Shown piece by piece: positions 8,465-17,692 of a stretch of DNA of 64,000 bases. Source of the DNA: Bacillus sp. FJAT-49711. Its GTDB lineage: Bacteria > Bacillota > Bacilli > Bacillales > Bacillaceae_C. How positions within the stretch are numbered: position 1 is the first letter of the stretch; each line of letters begins with the position of its first letter. The translations under genes and the position numbers were made by a program. The notes under the pieces were generated by a model. That model did no database searches, had not been told where the DNA came from, and saw nothing but the letters and a program-made list of their open reading frames with translations. The stretch is taken from contig NZ_JAGYPL010000001.1 in NCBI RefSeq assembly GCF_018343715.1, forward strand, positions 1,328,840 through 1,392,839. Reading direction: 5' to 3'.

Positions 8465-8745
8465 GGATTGATGACCTTTAACTTCAATTTGCGATTGACT
8501 TTGGTCATCAATAGACGGATTGGTGACCTTTAGCTTCAATTTGCGATTGACTTTGGTCATCAATAGACGGATTGGTGACCTCTAGCTTCTATTTGCGATT
8601 GACTTTGGTCATCAATAGACGGATTGGTGACCTTTAGCTTCAATTTGCGATTGACTTTGGTCATCAATAGACGGATTGGTGACCTCTAGCTTCAATTTGC
8701 GATTGACTTTGGTCATCAATAGACGGATTGGTGACCTTTAGCCAT
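8465..8745. repeat. 52-bp tandem repeat array with hairpin units
   Basis: The marker (G/A)TGACC begins at 8471, 8523, 8575, 8627, 8679 and 8731, exactly 52 bp apart each time. There are five full units and a truncated sixth, nearly identical (CCTTTA versus CCTCTA and one C/T change). Each junction forms a 10-bp hairpin, GGTCATCAAT / ATTGGTGACC, with a six-base loop. A second inner hairpin TCAAT / ATTGA lies within each unit. The array sits between the 3' end of prfC and the promoter of the SASP gene. It has no variable spacers. The function is unknown. Confidence 0.9.
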
Positions 8746-8806
8746 GATTTATTCATAGCTTAGGGCACCAATCATCTTATATCTATATAAAGATAAGTTT
8801 TTTCCC

Positions 8807-10387
8807 TTAATCATGTTCATCCATCGGATTAAATAGTTTAACCTCTGGATTCTTATCTTGGAACCAGCGCAATGCAAAATCATTCTCAAAAAGGAATAAT
8901 GGTTTGTCGTATCGATCTTTTACAAGAAGACTCCTTTGACTAGAAAGAGATTCGTCAATTTTATCATTCTCTATCCATCTCGCAATTTTTGAACCGATGG
9001 ATTCCATAATCACATCTGAATTATATTCATTTTTCATGCGATGTTCAAAAACCTCAAATTGAAGTTGGCCGACGGCACCGAGAATGTAGTCTTCCATTCG
9101 ATATGTTTTATAAAGCTGAATCGCACCTTCTTGGACAAGCTGTTCAACACCCTTATGAAAGCTTTTTTGTTTCATCACATTTTTAGCTGTAACTCTTACA
9201 AATAATTCAGGCGTAAATTGAGGTAATTTTTCGTAATGTATATTTCTTTTACTTTCAGAAATTGTATCGCCAATTTGATAAGTCCCAGTATCGTATAAAC
9301 CAATAATATCACCGCTTACAGCTGCATTCACTGTACTTCTATCATCTGCAAGAAACTGTGTTGATTGGGATAGTTTGAATTGTTTTCCCGTTCGTGCAAG
9401 AGTTACATTCATGCCTCGTTCAAATTGACCAGAGCATATTCTGACAAAAGCTATGCGATCACGGTGAGCAGGGTTCATATTCGCTTGAATTTTAAAAATA
9501 AACCCCGAAAAACCTTCTGAAGCAGGATCAATTTTCCCTTCATTTGTCATCCTTGGTTGTGGAGACGGGGCAAATTTCAAATATGTTTCTAAAAATGTTT
9601 GAACGCCAAAATTAGTTAATGCACTCCCGAAAAATACAGGAGATAATGTACCGTCATTTATTTTTTCTACTGAAAAATCATTTCCTGCTTCGTCCAGTAA
9701 CATTATTTCTTCCAATGCCTGTGTATATAAGCCCGATTCCTTCAAAGGATGATTTCCAAGTATTTCTCCATCTTCATCCAATTCTAAAAATCTTTGATCT
9801 TCATCAACACGAAATTGCTCAATTCGGTTATTGTAGCGGTCATAAATACCGTAAAATTCTTTTCCCATTCCAATTGGCCAATTCATCGGATAAGATTCGA
9901 TTCCAAGTACTTCTTCTAGTTCTGCTAGCAGTTCAAGGGGAGTTCTCCCTTGTCGATCTAATTTATTAATAAATGTAAAAATTGGGATTCCCCGCATTCT
10001 ACATACTTTAAATAATTTTAGTGTTTGTTCTTCAATCCCTTTGGCGGAATCGATGATCATAACAGCGCTATCCACCGCCATTAGCGTTCGATACGTATCT
10101 TCACTGAAGTCCTGATGCCCAGGAGTGTCCAATATATTAATTCGAAAGCCGTCATAATCAAATTGCATGACAGAAGAAGTTACGGAAATTCCTCTTTGTT
10201 TTTCAATTTCCATCCAGTCAGATGTGGCATATTTCCCTGTTTTTTTACCTTTTACAGTTCCAGCATCCCGTATGGCTCCTCCAAAATATAGAAGCTTCTC
10301 AGTCATCGTTGTTTTTCCGGCATCTGGGTGAGAGATGATTGCAAAAGTTTTTCGCGATTCCACTTCTGCTTTTAATGTTTTTGCCAT
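8807..10387 (-). CDS. prfC: Peptide chain release factor 3
   Basis: 526-residue translational GTPase that recycles RF1/RF2 from the ribosome after termination. The G domain has HPDAGKTT (P-loop, near residue 20), the switch-I region with [16 protein letters not shown] (G3) and NKLDR (G4). It continues into the EF-Tu-like domain 2 and the RF3-specific C-terminus with [16 protein letters not shown]. Length matches RF3 (about 520-530). MAKTL at 10387 is preferred over the ATG two codons upstream because the AAGGA sequence is then nine rather than three bases away. It appears to be a single-gene transcript. RF3 is not universal in Bacillaceae. Confidence 0.94.
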   Translation of the reverse strand: MAKTLKAEVESRKTFAIISHPDAGKTTMTEKLLYFGGAIRDAGTVKGKKTGKYATSDWMEIEKQRGISVTSSVMQFDYDGFRINILDTPGHQDFSEDTYRTLMAVDSAVMIIDSAKGIEEQTLKLFKVCRMRGIPIFTFINKLDRQGRTPLELLAELEEVLGIESYPMNWPIGMGKEFYGIYDRYNNRIEQFRVDEDQRFLELDEDGEILGNHPLKESGLYTQALEEIMLLDEAGNDFSVEKINDGTLSPVFFGSALTNFGVQTFLETYLKFAPSPQPRMTNEGKIDPASEGFSGFIFKIQANMNPAHRDRIAFVRICSGQFERGMNVTLARTGKQFKLSQSTQFLADDRSTVNAAVSGDIIGLYDTGTYQIGDTISESKRNIHYEKLPQFTPELFVRVTAKNVMKQKSFHKGVEQLVQEGAIQLYKTYRMEDYILGAVGQLQFEVFEHRMKNEYNSDVIMESIGSKIARWIENDKIDESLSSQRSLLVKDRYDKPLFLFENDFALRWFQDKNPEVKLFNPMDEHD

Positions 10388-10701
10388 ATACATAATTCCT
10401 TCCGTTGTTCAGTCTTTTTCTATCTTATTCTTTGCAAGAATGAATTTCAACGGTAAGTTTTAAAAAAGCTATTTACTTACTCGAAAAGTTTTTCATTTAA
10501 AATTCTTTCTATTTGATTGAGACAGTCAATTTTCTCTTTTTTCATTTAATATTTATAAATGTCTCGGAGTGTATGTATTTCCTAAAGAATAATTTGAAAA
10601 AGTTCCTTCAATTCATCTTCTGAAAATTTCGTTTTAATGTTTTTTCGACACCTTTTAAAAAAGGCATCCGGACATTTTTCCGGACGCTTTCTAGAAAATA
10701 A
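10388..10701. other. AT-rich intergenic gap
   Basis: The gap separates prfC from the M42 peptidase gene. Apart from the terminator at its left part and ordinary AT-rich sequence that must contain the prfC promoter, I see no gene, repeat or RNA. Confidence 0.4.
10662..10695 (-). terminator. Terminator of the M42 peptidase gene
   Basis: Minus-strand GCGTCCGGA / TCCGGATGC hairpin (one G-T pair) followed by CTTTTTT. Confidence 0.8.
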
Positions 10702-11757
10702 TCATATTTCCGTTATCGGCGACAACATATAGGCCAATAAAAGTTTTTCTGTATTAATAAGTGAAGTTTCATGTGTTCTTTCAAATGCATGAGATGATTC
10801 AATTCCTGGCCCCACTAAGCCGTGGACAATATCATGGCCAGCATTAATTGCAGCCGACGCATCAGATCCATAATATGGATAAATATCTACTTTATAATCA
10901 ATATTATTGTCCTTCGCTAATTGAACGAGATGCTTTCTTAAACCGTAATGGTAAGGACCGCTCGAATCTTTAGCACAGATGGAAACAGTATATTCATCAG
11001 ATGCTTGCCCTTCACCTAGTGCGCCCATGTCTACCGCTAAATATTCGACTGTTTCAGGAGAGATATTGGCGTTTCCACCATAGCCGATTTCTTCATTATT
11101 AGAAATTAGAAAATGAGTTGTATAAGGTAATTCAATATTTACTGATCGAATATGCTTAATAAGCTGTAATAAAATAGCCGTACTTGCCTTATCATCCAAA
11201 TGTCTTGATTTAATAAAACCGCTCGGTGTTACTTGAACACGAGGATCAAATGAAACGAAATCGCCGACATTGATGCCAAGTTTTCTCGTGTCTTCTTCAC
11301 TGTTCGTCAATTCATCAATTCGAACTTCGATATTTTGCTCATTCCTTTTTGCTTCTCCTGCATCCTTGTATACATGGACAGAAGTTTGCTTCATCAAAAT
11401 CGTGCCTGTATACGTTTTTCCAGAATCGGTTTCGATTTCACAATATTCACCTTCGACTGAATTCCAGCGGTATCCACCGATCATCGTCAGTTTCAATCTA
11501 CCATTTGATTTAATTTCTTTTACCATTGCTCCAAGTGTGTCGACATGTGCCGTCAACATCCGATGTTGATCGGTATTTTTTCCTTGAATTGTAATAAGCA
11601 AGCCGCCTTTTCGATTCCTTTTCATTTCAAGTTCGAGACCTGTTAAATATGTTTCACAAAAATCGATTACTTTTCGTGTATTACCGGAAGGGCTAGGAAT
11701 CGAAACTAATTCCTTAATTAATTGGACTGTATCTTTTACTTGAGGAAATTCACTCAT
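10702..11757 (-). CDS. M42-family metallopeptidase (glutamyl/deblocking aminopeptidase type)
   Basis: 351 residues, the usual M42 size. Metal-binding and catalytic motifs are in the expected order: AHVDTLG near residue 69, HLDDKAS near 184, the catalytic glutamates in SNNEEIGYGG near 217, VDMGA near 240, and a C-terminal HAFERTH near 327. These proteins form large tetrahedral dodecamers that trim peptides released by proteases in the cytoplasm, usually with two zinc or cobalt ions. Many are misannotated as endoglucanases. The start has AAGGAGC upstream. The gene is divergent from the OsmC-family gene, about 70 bp away, so they share a promoter region. Confidence 0.9.
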   Translation of the reverse strand: MSEFPQVKDTVQLIKELVSIPSPSGNTRKVIDFCETYLTGLELEMKRNRKGGLLITIQGKNTDQHRMLTAHVDTLGAMVKEIKSNGRLKLTMIGGYRWNSVEGEYCEIETDSGKTYTGTILMKQTSVHVYKDAGEAKRNEQNIEVRIDELTNSEEDTRKLGINVGDFVSFDPRVQVTPSGFIKSRHLDDKASTAILLQLIKHIRSVNIELPYTTHFLISNNEEIGYGGNANISPETVEYLAVDMGALGEGQASDEYTVSICAKDSSGPYHYGLRKHLVQLAKDNNIDYKVDIYPYYGSDASAAINAGHDIVHGLVGPGIESSHAFERTHETSLINTEKLLLAYMLSPITEI

Positions 11758-11827
11758 ATTGCATGCTCCTTTATGTAGTAAGATGTTATAATCATAACAC
11801 GAGTTTCATGAAACGGAGGATATTAAA

Positions 11828-12259
11828 GTGGCTCTACATTCATTTTTATTAAATGCGGATTGGCCAGGCGGACGCAATAGTGTCGGGACGATTGATGCTG
11901 GAAACTTGAAAACAGAAGTTTCGATTCCACCAGAAATGGATGGACCTGGAGTTGGAACAAACCCTGATGAAATGCTCTTAGGAGCGGCAGCTACATGCTA
12001 TATCATCACATTAGCCGCCATGTTGGAACGCGCTTCTATACGAGTTTCAAAACTTACAATGGAGTCTGAAGGTATTGTTGAAGTTGAAAAAGGCGTCATC
12101 ACGTATAAAACAATCATCCACAGGCCTACTGTTAATTTAGCTAACGATGAACAGATTGAATTAGCTCAAAAGCTTGCTGAAAAAGCCGAAAAAAGCTGTA
12201 TGATTTCACGAGCTTTAAAAGGCAATGTGGAGATTAAGCTTGAAGCCGACATAAAATGA
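11828..12259 (+). CDS. OsmC/Ohr-family peroxiredoxin-like protein
   Basis: 143 residues. The two redox cysteines of the OsmC fold are at positions consistent with the family: one in AAATCYI near residue 57 and one in EKSCMIS near residue 122. OsmC and Ohr proteins reduce organic hydroperoxides in the cytoplasm with thiol donors. This one is closest to the SACOL1771-like subgroup as I remember it. The start is GTG at 11828, preceded by CGGAGGA at seven bases. It is transcribed divergently from the M42 peptidase gene and ends in a bidirectional terminator shared with xylB. Confidence 0.85.
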   Translation: MALHSFLLNADWPGGRNSVGTIDAGNLKTEVSIPPEMDGPGVGTNPDEMLLGAAATCYIITLAAMLERASIRVSKLTMESEGIVEVEKGVITYKTIIHRPTVNLANDEQIELAQKLAEKAEKSCMISRALKGNVEIKLEADIK

Positions 12260-12288
12260 CCGCCTTTTAAAAAGACGGTCATTTTTAT
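12256..12288. terminator. Bidirectional terminator between the OsmC gene and xylB
   Basis: AATGACCGCCTTTT / AAAAGACGGTCATT hairpin with a T-run on each strand, between two convergent stop codons. Confidence 0.85.
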
Positions 12289-13790
12289 TATTTCCTAAAT
12301 TCTTGTAATCCTTCATTTAATGTTCTAGTGTTTGGATAAACATCCTGATAAAGCTTAAATAATTTTGTATAAGCTTCTACATTCTCCTTTTTTGGTGTAA
12401 ATGATTCACTTGCTTGGACAAACGTATCGGCGCACTCTTTAAGTGAAGAAAACCATCCACAACCATAGGCGGCTAGCATAGCTGCTCCCATTCCAGGACC
12501 TTGCTCGCTTGCAATCTTCGTAATTACTACATTGAAAATATCGGCTTGCATTTGCAGCCAATGTTTATTTTTAGCTCCTCCTCCAATGGAGATGACGCTA
12601 TCAATCTTTTTGCCATTCTCCCTAAAAATCTCGATTGATTCATGTAAGGAAAAGGTGATACCTTCAAGGACAGCTCGGACAAAATCTTTTCTTTCATGGG
12701 ATGCATCCATGCCAATGAAGCTTCCTCTAATGACTGAATCAGCATGCGGAGTTCTTTCCCCAGCAATGTACGGAGTAAAAAGTAAACCATTCGATCCGAT
12801 CGGAACTTCGTCTATACCGTTTAACAGTTCTTCAAAATCAACCTCACTAGCAAAGACATCTTTAAACCAGCTTAAGCTATATCCGGCTGCAAGAGTTACT
12901 CCCATTGTGTAAAAGGCATTTTCTTCTCCATGGTTAAAATAATGAACCTTTCCGCCGAAATCAAGGTCTTTCCTATGTTCATACGATAAAACGACTCCCG
13001 ATGTTCCAATACTGCATAATGTTTTGCCTTCTGATAAAATGCCAGAACCGATAGCTCCACAAGCATTATCTGCACCACCAGCAAATACTTTTACACCTGT
13101 TGATAAGCCTGTTTTTTCAGCTACTTCACTTGTAATGTTGCCAGTTTGTTCATGAGATGCTACAAGCGGTGGACAAAGAGAACTGTTAATTCCTAGCAGG
13201 TCGCAAATTTCATTACTCCACTTTTTCTCTTGGACATCCAATAGTAATGTTCCAGCTGCGTCTGAATATTCACTATGTACTTGCCCCGTTAGTCTATAGC
13301 GCAAATAATCTTTCGGAAGTAGGAAAACAGCTGCATTTTCAAAAATAGTTGATTCATGTTCTTTAACCCATAAAATTTTTGGCAGTGTAAAGCCCTCAAG
13401 TGCAGGATTTTTTGTTATGTCCAGAAGTCTTTTTTTGCCGACTATCTCCTCTATCTTTCTACATTGGGCAGTTGTTCTTGTATCATTCCAAAGAATGGCA
13501 TTTCTTAGTACATTGAAGTCTTTATCCAATAAGACGAGTCCGTGCATTTGTCCGGAAAAGCTAAGACCTTCAATGTCTTCTAAATCCCCGTTAAAATTCT
13601 TAACCGTTTCCGCCAAGCCTTCAATTGTTTTTTCTATCCATTCTTCCGGATCCTGTTCGCTATATCCTGATTTTTCTTGAATCAATGGATACGACTTCGA
13701 TATTTCTTGGCAAACTTCCCCGTCTTGATTCATAAGCAGTATTTTTACTGCACTTGTTCCTAAGTCAACACCAATGATATACTTCAACAT
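12288..13790 (-). CDS. xylB: Xylulokinase
   Basis: 500 residues of the FGGY carbohydrate kinase family. It phosphorylates D-xylulose to xylulose 5-phosphate, feeding the pentose phosphate pathway. Visible motifs are the N-terminal phosphate-binding IGVDLGTSAVK, FSGQMHG and WNDTRT for the sugar, the FGGY signature region with PYIAGERTPH, and the ATP-site ISIGGGAKN near residue 390. The open frame runs 17 codons further upstream, but MLKYIIGVD at 13790 has an AGAGGTGA Shine-Dalgarno and matches family starts. It lies 250 bp downstream of xylA, separated from it by a strong hairpin and a dispersed repeat, so its expression may be lower than that of xylA or partly separate. Confidence 0.95.
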   Translation of the reverse strand: MLKYIIGVDLGTSAVKILLMNQDGEVCQEISKSYPLIQEKSGYSEQDPEEWIEKTIEGLAETVKNFNGDLEDIEGLSFSGQMHGLVLLDKDFNVLRNAILWNDTRTTAQCRKIEEIVGKKRLLDITKNPALEGFTLPKILWVKEHESTIFENAAVFLLPKDYLRYRLTGQVHSEYSDAAGTLLLDVQEKKWSNEICDLLGINSSLCPPLVASHEQTGNITSEVAEKTGLSTGVKVFAGGADNACGAIGSGILSEGKTLCSIGTSGVVLSYEHRKDLDFGGKVHYFNHGEENAFYTMGVTLAAGYSLSWFKDVFASEVDFEELLNGIDEVPIGSNGLLFTPYIAGERTPHADSVIRGSFIGMDASHERKDFVRAVLEGITFSLHESIEIFRENGKKIDSVISIGGGAKNKHWLQMQADIFNVVITKIASEQGPGMGAAMLAAYGCGWFSSLKECADTFVQASESFTPKKENVEAYTKLFKLYQDVYPNTRTLNEGLQEFRK

Positions 13791-13825
13791 TCTCACCTCT
13801 CGTATTAGAAAAATGCAATTCCCTT

Positions 13826-13955
13826 GAGCATCGACGTACAAGCATCCAAGCCTACGACTGAGAGAAAGGAAACACGGTGAAAAACAAGCCGATGTTGATT
13901 TATCGTAGGAAGTAGGATAGGAAGTTTTCTAGTCGATAGGGCTCGTGCTAGACAA
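13826..13955 (+). repeat. Dispersed intergenic repeat (xylA-xylB gap)
   Basis: Contains GAAAGGAAACACGGTGAAAA, AAGCCGATGTTGATTTATCG and TTTTCTAGTCGATAGGGCTCG. These three blocks are shared in the same order with the inverted copies at 16800 and 53037. It fills the gap between xylA and xylB. Confidence 0.7.
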
Positions 13956-14003
13956 CAATTCACTTTGTTCAAACTAAAAAAATTTTATAGTTTTCTTTCT
14001 TTC

Positions 14004-14038
14004 AAAAAGTGCTGGAATTTTTCAATTCCAGCACAAGT
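14004..14038 (-). terminator. Strong hairpin terminator after xylA
   Basis: On the minus strand GTGCTGGAATT pairs perfectly over 11 bp with AATTCCAGCAC around a GAAA-type loop, then TTTTTG. It lies inside the xylA-xylB unit. Confidence 0.85.
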
Positions 14039-14043
14039 TTCAC

Positions 14044-15369
14044 TTATTTTCCAGCAAGCGTTTCAAGCAAGTATTGATTTACTATTGCCCTTAGTCTCTC
14101 TTGTCTCCCTGAACGGTTTTGAATATTTCCTAATTGAAGTGCATATTCTTCAAGTTTATGGAAGTCTGCTTTTCCTTCTACAATTTCCAATCCAATTCCT
14201 TCAGTGTAGCTGCTGTAACGATCAGCGACGAAGTCTTCCAATACACGATCTTCTAAAAGTTTCGCAGCAACTTTTAAACCGATAGCAAAACTATCCATTC
14301 CTGCGATATGTGCGTGGAATAAGTCTTCTGGCTCAAAAGAACCTCTGCGTACTTTTGCGTCGAAATTTAGTCCACCTTTTCCTAATCCGCCATTTTGTAG
14401 GATTTCATACATAGCTAGAGTTGTAGAATACAAGTCTGTAGGGAATTCATCTGTATCCCAGCCGATTAATGTATCACCTTGGTTCGCATCAACAGAACCA
14501 AGCATGCCGTTAATACGTGCAACTCTTAACTCATGTTCAAATGTATGTCCGGCAAGAGTAGCATGGTTAGCTTCAACATTAAATTTAAAATATTGATCCA
14601 AATCATATTTTTGTAAAAAAGCGTGACCTGTTGCAACATCAAAATCATATTGATGCTTTGTGGGCTCTTTTGGTTTAGGCTCAATTAAAAATTGACCATT
14701 AAAACCGATTTCTTTGGCATAGTCAACAGCCATATGGAAGAAACGTGCCAAGTTATCAAGCTCAAGTTTCATATCTGTATTTAAGAGCGTCTCATACCCT
14801 TCTCGGCCACCCCAGAATACATAGTTTTCAGCACCAAGCTCTTTACCAACCTCTAAGCCTTTCTTTACTTTTGCAGCAGCGAAAGCAAAAACGTCCGCAT
14901 TACTGGAAGTTGCTGCCCCGTGCACATATCTCGGATGGGTAAACATATTTGCTGTGTTCCAAAGTAATTTAACTTTGCTGTCTTTCATGTAATCTTTAAT
15001 CATTGCTGTGATCACATCGAGATTTTCATATGTTTCCTTTAATGTATCGGCTTCCGGTGCAATATCGGAATCGTGAAAACAGAAGAAAGGAACATTCAAT
15101 TTTTCGAACAATTCAAATGCAGCTTCAACACGTGCTTTTGCAAGATCAAGTCCTTTCAAATGGTCCCACGGACGAATGGCAGTACCTACTCCGAACGGAT
15201 CTGTTCCATCGGCTGTGAAAGTGTGCCAATAAGCTACGGAGAAACGTAATATTTCCTCCATTGTCTTTCCATTAATCGATTGCTCAGGATTATAATACTT
15301 AAATGCAAATGGATTCTGAGATGATGAACCTTCGTACTGGATTTTGTTAATTTCCTCAAAATATGCCAT
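14044..15369 (-). CDS. xylA: Xylose isomerase
   Basis: 441 residues, class II xylose isomerase, converting D-xylose to D-xylulose in the cytoplasm with two divalent metals. Conserved features are [10 protein letters not shown] (catalytic His), [31 protein letters not shown] with the metal-binding Glu, [12 protein letters not shown], and GSVDANQGD. The start MAYFEEI at 15369 has GGAGGG seven bases upstream; an in-frame TTG inside the Shine-Dalgarno is less likely. The promoter, a XylR-type operator and a cre site lie in the divergent xylA-xylR region, predicting xylose induction and glucose repression. xylB follows. Confidence 0.97.
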   Translation of the reverse strand: MAYFEEINKIQYEGSSSQNPFAFKYYNPEQSINGKTMEEILRFSVAYWHTFTADGTDPFGVGTAIRPWDHLKGLDLAKARVEAAFELFEKLNVPFFCFHDSDIAPEADTLKETYENLDVITAMIKDYMKDSKVKLLWNTANMFTHPRYVHGAATSSNADVFAFAAAKVKKGLEVGKELGAENYVFWGGREGYETLLNTDMKLELDNLARFFHMAVDYAKEIGFNGQFLIEPKPKEPTKHQYDFDVATGHAFLQKYDLDQYFKFNVEANHATLAGHTFEHELRVARINGMLGSVDANQGDTLIGWDTDEFPTDLYSTTLAMYEILQNGGLGKGGLNFDAKVRRGSFEPEDLFHAHIAGMDSFAIGLKVAAKLLEDRVLEDFVADRYSSYTEGIGLEIVEGKADFHKLEEYALQLGNIQNRSGRQERLRAIVNQYLLETLAGK

Positions 15370-15395
15370 ATTTCTTCCCTCCAAATAATCTTTTT

Positions 15396-15411
15396 ATGAC
15401 GGCGTTTACAT
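15396..15411 (-). promoter_or_regulatory. Catabolite-responsive element (cre) of xylA
   Basis: Minus-strand ATGTAAACGCCGTCAT matches the CcpA cre consensus WTGNAANCGNWNNCAW at all but one position. It lies between the xylA promoter and its start codon, a typical roadblock position for CcpA repression. Confidence 0.75.
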
Positions 15412-15450
15412 TTTGGTATATGTATTTATGTCCATCACTTATTTCCAATA

Positions 15451-15480
15451 GTATATCATCTTCTTTTCTTCTTTGTCTAT
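15451..15480 (-). promoter_or_regulatory. xylA sigma-A promoter
   Basis: On the minus strand TAGACA (5 of 6) is followed after 18 bp by TATACT (5 of 6). The -35 overlaps the inverted repeat proposed as the XylR operator. Confidence 0.6.
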
Positions 15481-15493
15481 TCATTAAACAAAG
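15471..15493. promoter_or_regulatory. Probable XylR operator
   Basis: Inverted repeat CTTTGT...ACAAAG spanning 23 bp. It resembles Bacillus xyl operators, which contain TTTGTTTAA half-sites. It overlaps the xylA -35 and lies 60 bp before xylR, so one site could serve both divergent genes. Confidence 0.6.
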
Positions 15494-15552
15494 TTTTTAT
15501 GATAATATATATTTTATATTTTAGTTTGCATGTATTAAAGGAGAACTTCTAT

Positions 15553-16740
15553 ATGAATCCAACGTGGAATCAACAGTTAATAAAAAAAGAGAATAAAACG
15601 ATTGTACTTCAACTGATCATTCAACAAGCACCTATCTCCCGTGCTGATATTGCGATTAAATCTGGTTTGAATAAAGGAACAGTCTCGACACTCGTTGCGG
15701 AATTAATTGATGAGCAATTAATTCTTGAGACGGGTCCAGGTGTTTCAAGCGGCGGCAGGCGGCCAGTCATGTTAGTGTTTAATGAAAATGCAGGTTGTAC
15801 AATCGGAATTGATTTAGGAGTCAATTATATTTTAGGGATTTTAACAGATTTACAAGGAAACATTATCGAAAAAAATAGGCATAATTTCATCCCCCAATCG
15901 ATAGAACAAACATTACAGCAAATACATAATGATATTCGAGATTTAATGGCTAAAGCACCACACACACCATATGGAATCATTGGAATTGGCATTGGTGCTC
16001 CAGGAATTGTTGATAATAATAGTTCAGTAGTTCTAGCGCCTAATTTAGGTTGGAAAAACTCTTCCATAAAGGAAGAAATTGAAGAGATCTTTCAAATACC
16101 TGTTGTAATTGAAAACGAAGCAAACGCTGGTGCCTATGGAGAAAAAAAGTTTGGACTCGGTACAAATGTCGATAATCTCGTTTATATAAGTACAGGAATA
16201 GGCATTGGGACAGGAATTATCATGCACGAAAAACTGTATAGAGGTGCTACTGGTTTTTCGGGAGAGTTTGGCCATATGACGATCAATATGAACGGGGAGA
16301 CTTGCAGATGTGGAAATACTGGCTGTTGGGAGCTATATGCTTCTGAACAATACGTCATTCAAAAAGCATTAAAGCTTCAATTAGTTACGTGCGAGAATGC
16401 AAGTATAGAACAAATTATTGAACTTGCTCAAAATGGGAATGAGCACGCTATTGATCTGTTACAAAAAACAGCCGTTCATCTCGGAATAGGTATTGTGAAT
16501 ATCGTTCACGCTCTGAATCCCCAAAAAATCATTGTAGGCAATCGATTATCGGGTGCAAAATCTTGGATGGAAAAAACGGTTCAAGAATACGTTAAAAATC
16601 ATGCGATGACATCCCATCAATCTGAAGTAAAAGTACAATTTTCCGACCCTTCATTTCCTGCAACAGCATTAGGAGTGGCTGCTTTTTCAGTCGAACAATT
16701 TCTTAATAGATCATTAGAAAAAATCAATCCCAATACATAA
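15553..16740 (+). CDS. xylR: ROK-family xylose repressor
   Basis: 395 residues. An N-terminal winged helix-turn-helix (SRADIAIKSGLNKGTVSTLV, residues about 29-48) is followed by a ROK sugar-kinase-like domain. The latter carries GIDLGVNY, IGIGAPGIVD, the ENEANAGAYGE segment and a zinc-binding CRCGNTGCWE motif near residue 255. It would bind the xyl operator in the absence of xylose. The open frame starts further upstream, but MNPTWNQQL at 15553 follows AAAGGAG and matches family starts. The gene is divergent from xylA, and a terminator overlaps its stop codon. Confidence 0.93.
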   Translation: MNPTWNQQLIKKENKTIVLQLIIQQAPISRADIAIKSGLNKGTVSTLVAELIDEQLILETGPGVSSGGRRPVMLVFNENAGCTIGIDLGVNYILGILTDLQGNIIEKNRHNFIPQSIEQTLQQIHNDIRDLMAKAPHTPYGIIGIGIGAPGIVDNNSSVVLAPNLGWKNSSIKEEIEEIFQIPVVIENEANAGAYGEKKFGLGTNVDNLVYISTGIGIGTGIIMHEKLYRGATGFSGEFGHMTINMNGETCRCGNTGCWELYASEQYVIQKALKLQLVTCENASIEQIIELAQNGNEHAIDLLQKTAVHLGIGIVNIVHALNPQKIIVGNRLSGAKSWMEKTVQEYVKNHAMTSHQSEVKVQFSDPSFPATALGVAAFSVEQFLNRSLEKINPNT

Positions 16741-16758
16741 ATGGGATTGATTTTTAAT
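16722..16758 (+). terminator. Terminator of xylR
   Basis: AATCAATCCCA / TGGGATTGATT hairpin followed by TTTTAATAA; the left arm lies within the last codons of xylR. Confidence 0.85.
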
Positions 16759-16799
16759 AATAAGGTAAAAATTTAACTTTGTTTTCCTTCTATCTCCTG

Positions 16800-16971
16800 T
16801 GCCTAGAGCAAATTTCTTGTCCTTTCGCATGCGAAGCAACATCGGCTGATTTTCACCATTATTTCCTTTATTGAAAAAAAGAAGTCGACTAAGACTGCCA
16901 CGTTTTTATGTCATCGTCGACGAATCCGCTTCTTGCGTCCCCGTACTCCAATGAACAGGCGCTTCCGCTTT
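16800..16971 (-). repeat. Dispersed intergenic repeat, inverted copy
   Basis: Read on the minus strand it begins AAAGCGGAAGCGCCTG, continues through ACGTGGCAGTCTTAGTCGAC and CAGCCGATGTTG, and ends AGGACAAGAAATTTGCT. The layout matches the copy at 53037-53244. It fills nearly the whole xylR-SDR gap. Confidence 0.75.
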
Positions 16972-16976
16972 ATTTC

Positions 16977-17678
16977 TCATATTTTCATAGATTCTCCATC
17001 ATGTTTTATAAAAAATAAGCTATCTTCAATTATCTTTTTCTTTTCTATTATATCCATCAAATTATTCGCGGTTTCTTCAGGGGATCCGGGCGCCTTTTCC
17101 CCACCCATATCAGTTTTAATCCAGCCTGGATGAACGGCATATACATTGATATTTCTATTCTGTACATAGCTTTTAATCTGTTTCGTGAACATATTTAATG
17201 CTGCTTTAGAAATGGCATACGGATAATCACCGCCATATGCATTTGTCATGCTTCCTGCATCAGATGAAATGTTGATGATCGTTTGATTAGCCCCTTTAAA
17301 AAGCAACGGTAAGAAGTGTTTAACTACTCGCATAGGGCCATACAAGTTCACATCCATCGTCAGTTCTAGCAAAGAAAAATCAAGTTCCTCAATTTTCGAG
17401 TCACGTGCGTATAAAACACCGGCATTGTTTATAATAGCGTCAATGGCTCCCCATTCTCCTTGAACTTGCGCGGCGGCAGCCGATACGATTTTTTCATCTG
17501 TCACGTCAAGGGATAAGGGAAAAATTTGATTAGGAAATTGATCAATAAGTTCTTTCAAACCTCCTGCTGGTTGATCCCCATTCCGTGCGCAAGCGAAAAC
17601 AGTATGTCCTCTTTCTGCCGCAGCCTTGGAAAGAAAGAATCCAAGTCCTCGGTTTGCACCAGTAACCAATATTTTCAT
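16977..17678 (-). CDS. Short-chain dehydrogenase/reductase
   Basis: 233 residues with a classical SDR fold. The cofactor motif TGANRGLG is at residues 6-13, INNAGVL near residue 85, the catalytic Ser in NISSDAG near 137 and YPYAISKAA near 153. PGWIKTDMGG then follows. Substrate and physiological role cannot be told from sequence. The arginine after TGAN and CARNGD after beta-2 favour NADP(H). An ATG two codons upstream touches the GAGAGGCGG Shine-Dalgarno, so the MKILVTG start at 17678 is preferred. The next gene upstream on the same strand ends 14 bp away, suggesting an operon. A dispersed repeat begins immediately after the stop. Confidence 0.85.
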   Translation of the reverse strand: MKILVTGANRGLGFFLSKAAAERGHTVFACARNGDQPAGGLKELIDQFPNQIFPLSLDVTDEKIVSAAAAQVQGEWGAIDAIINNAGVLYARDSKIEELDFSLLELTMDVNLYGPMRVVKHFLPLLFKGANQTIINISSDAGSMTNAYGGDYPYAISKAALNMFTKQIKSYVQNRNINVYAVHPGWIKTDMGGEKAPGSPEETANNLMDIIEKKKIIEDSLFFIKHDGESMKI

Positions 17679-17692
17679 ATACATCCGCCTCT

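Noticed and set aside
8465-8745. CRISPR array
   Set aside because: The period is regular at 52 bp, but the whole unit is repeated almost identically. There are no variable spacers and no cas genes.
9619-9969. 116-codon plus-strand ORF within prfC
   Set aside because: Antisense shadow of a well-conserved gene, without a ribosome site or a recognisable protein.
12527-12912. ORFs on both strands inside xylB
   Set aside because: Alternative frames of xylB, with no ribosome sites and no family resemblance.
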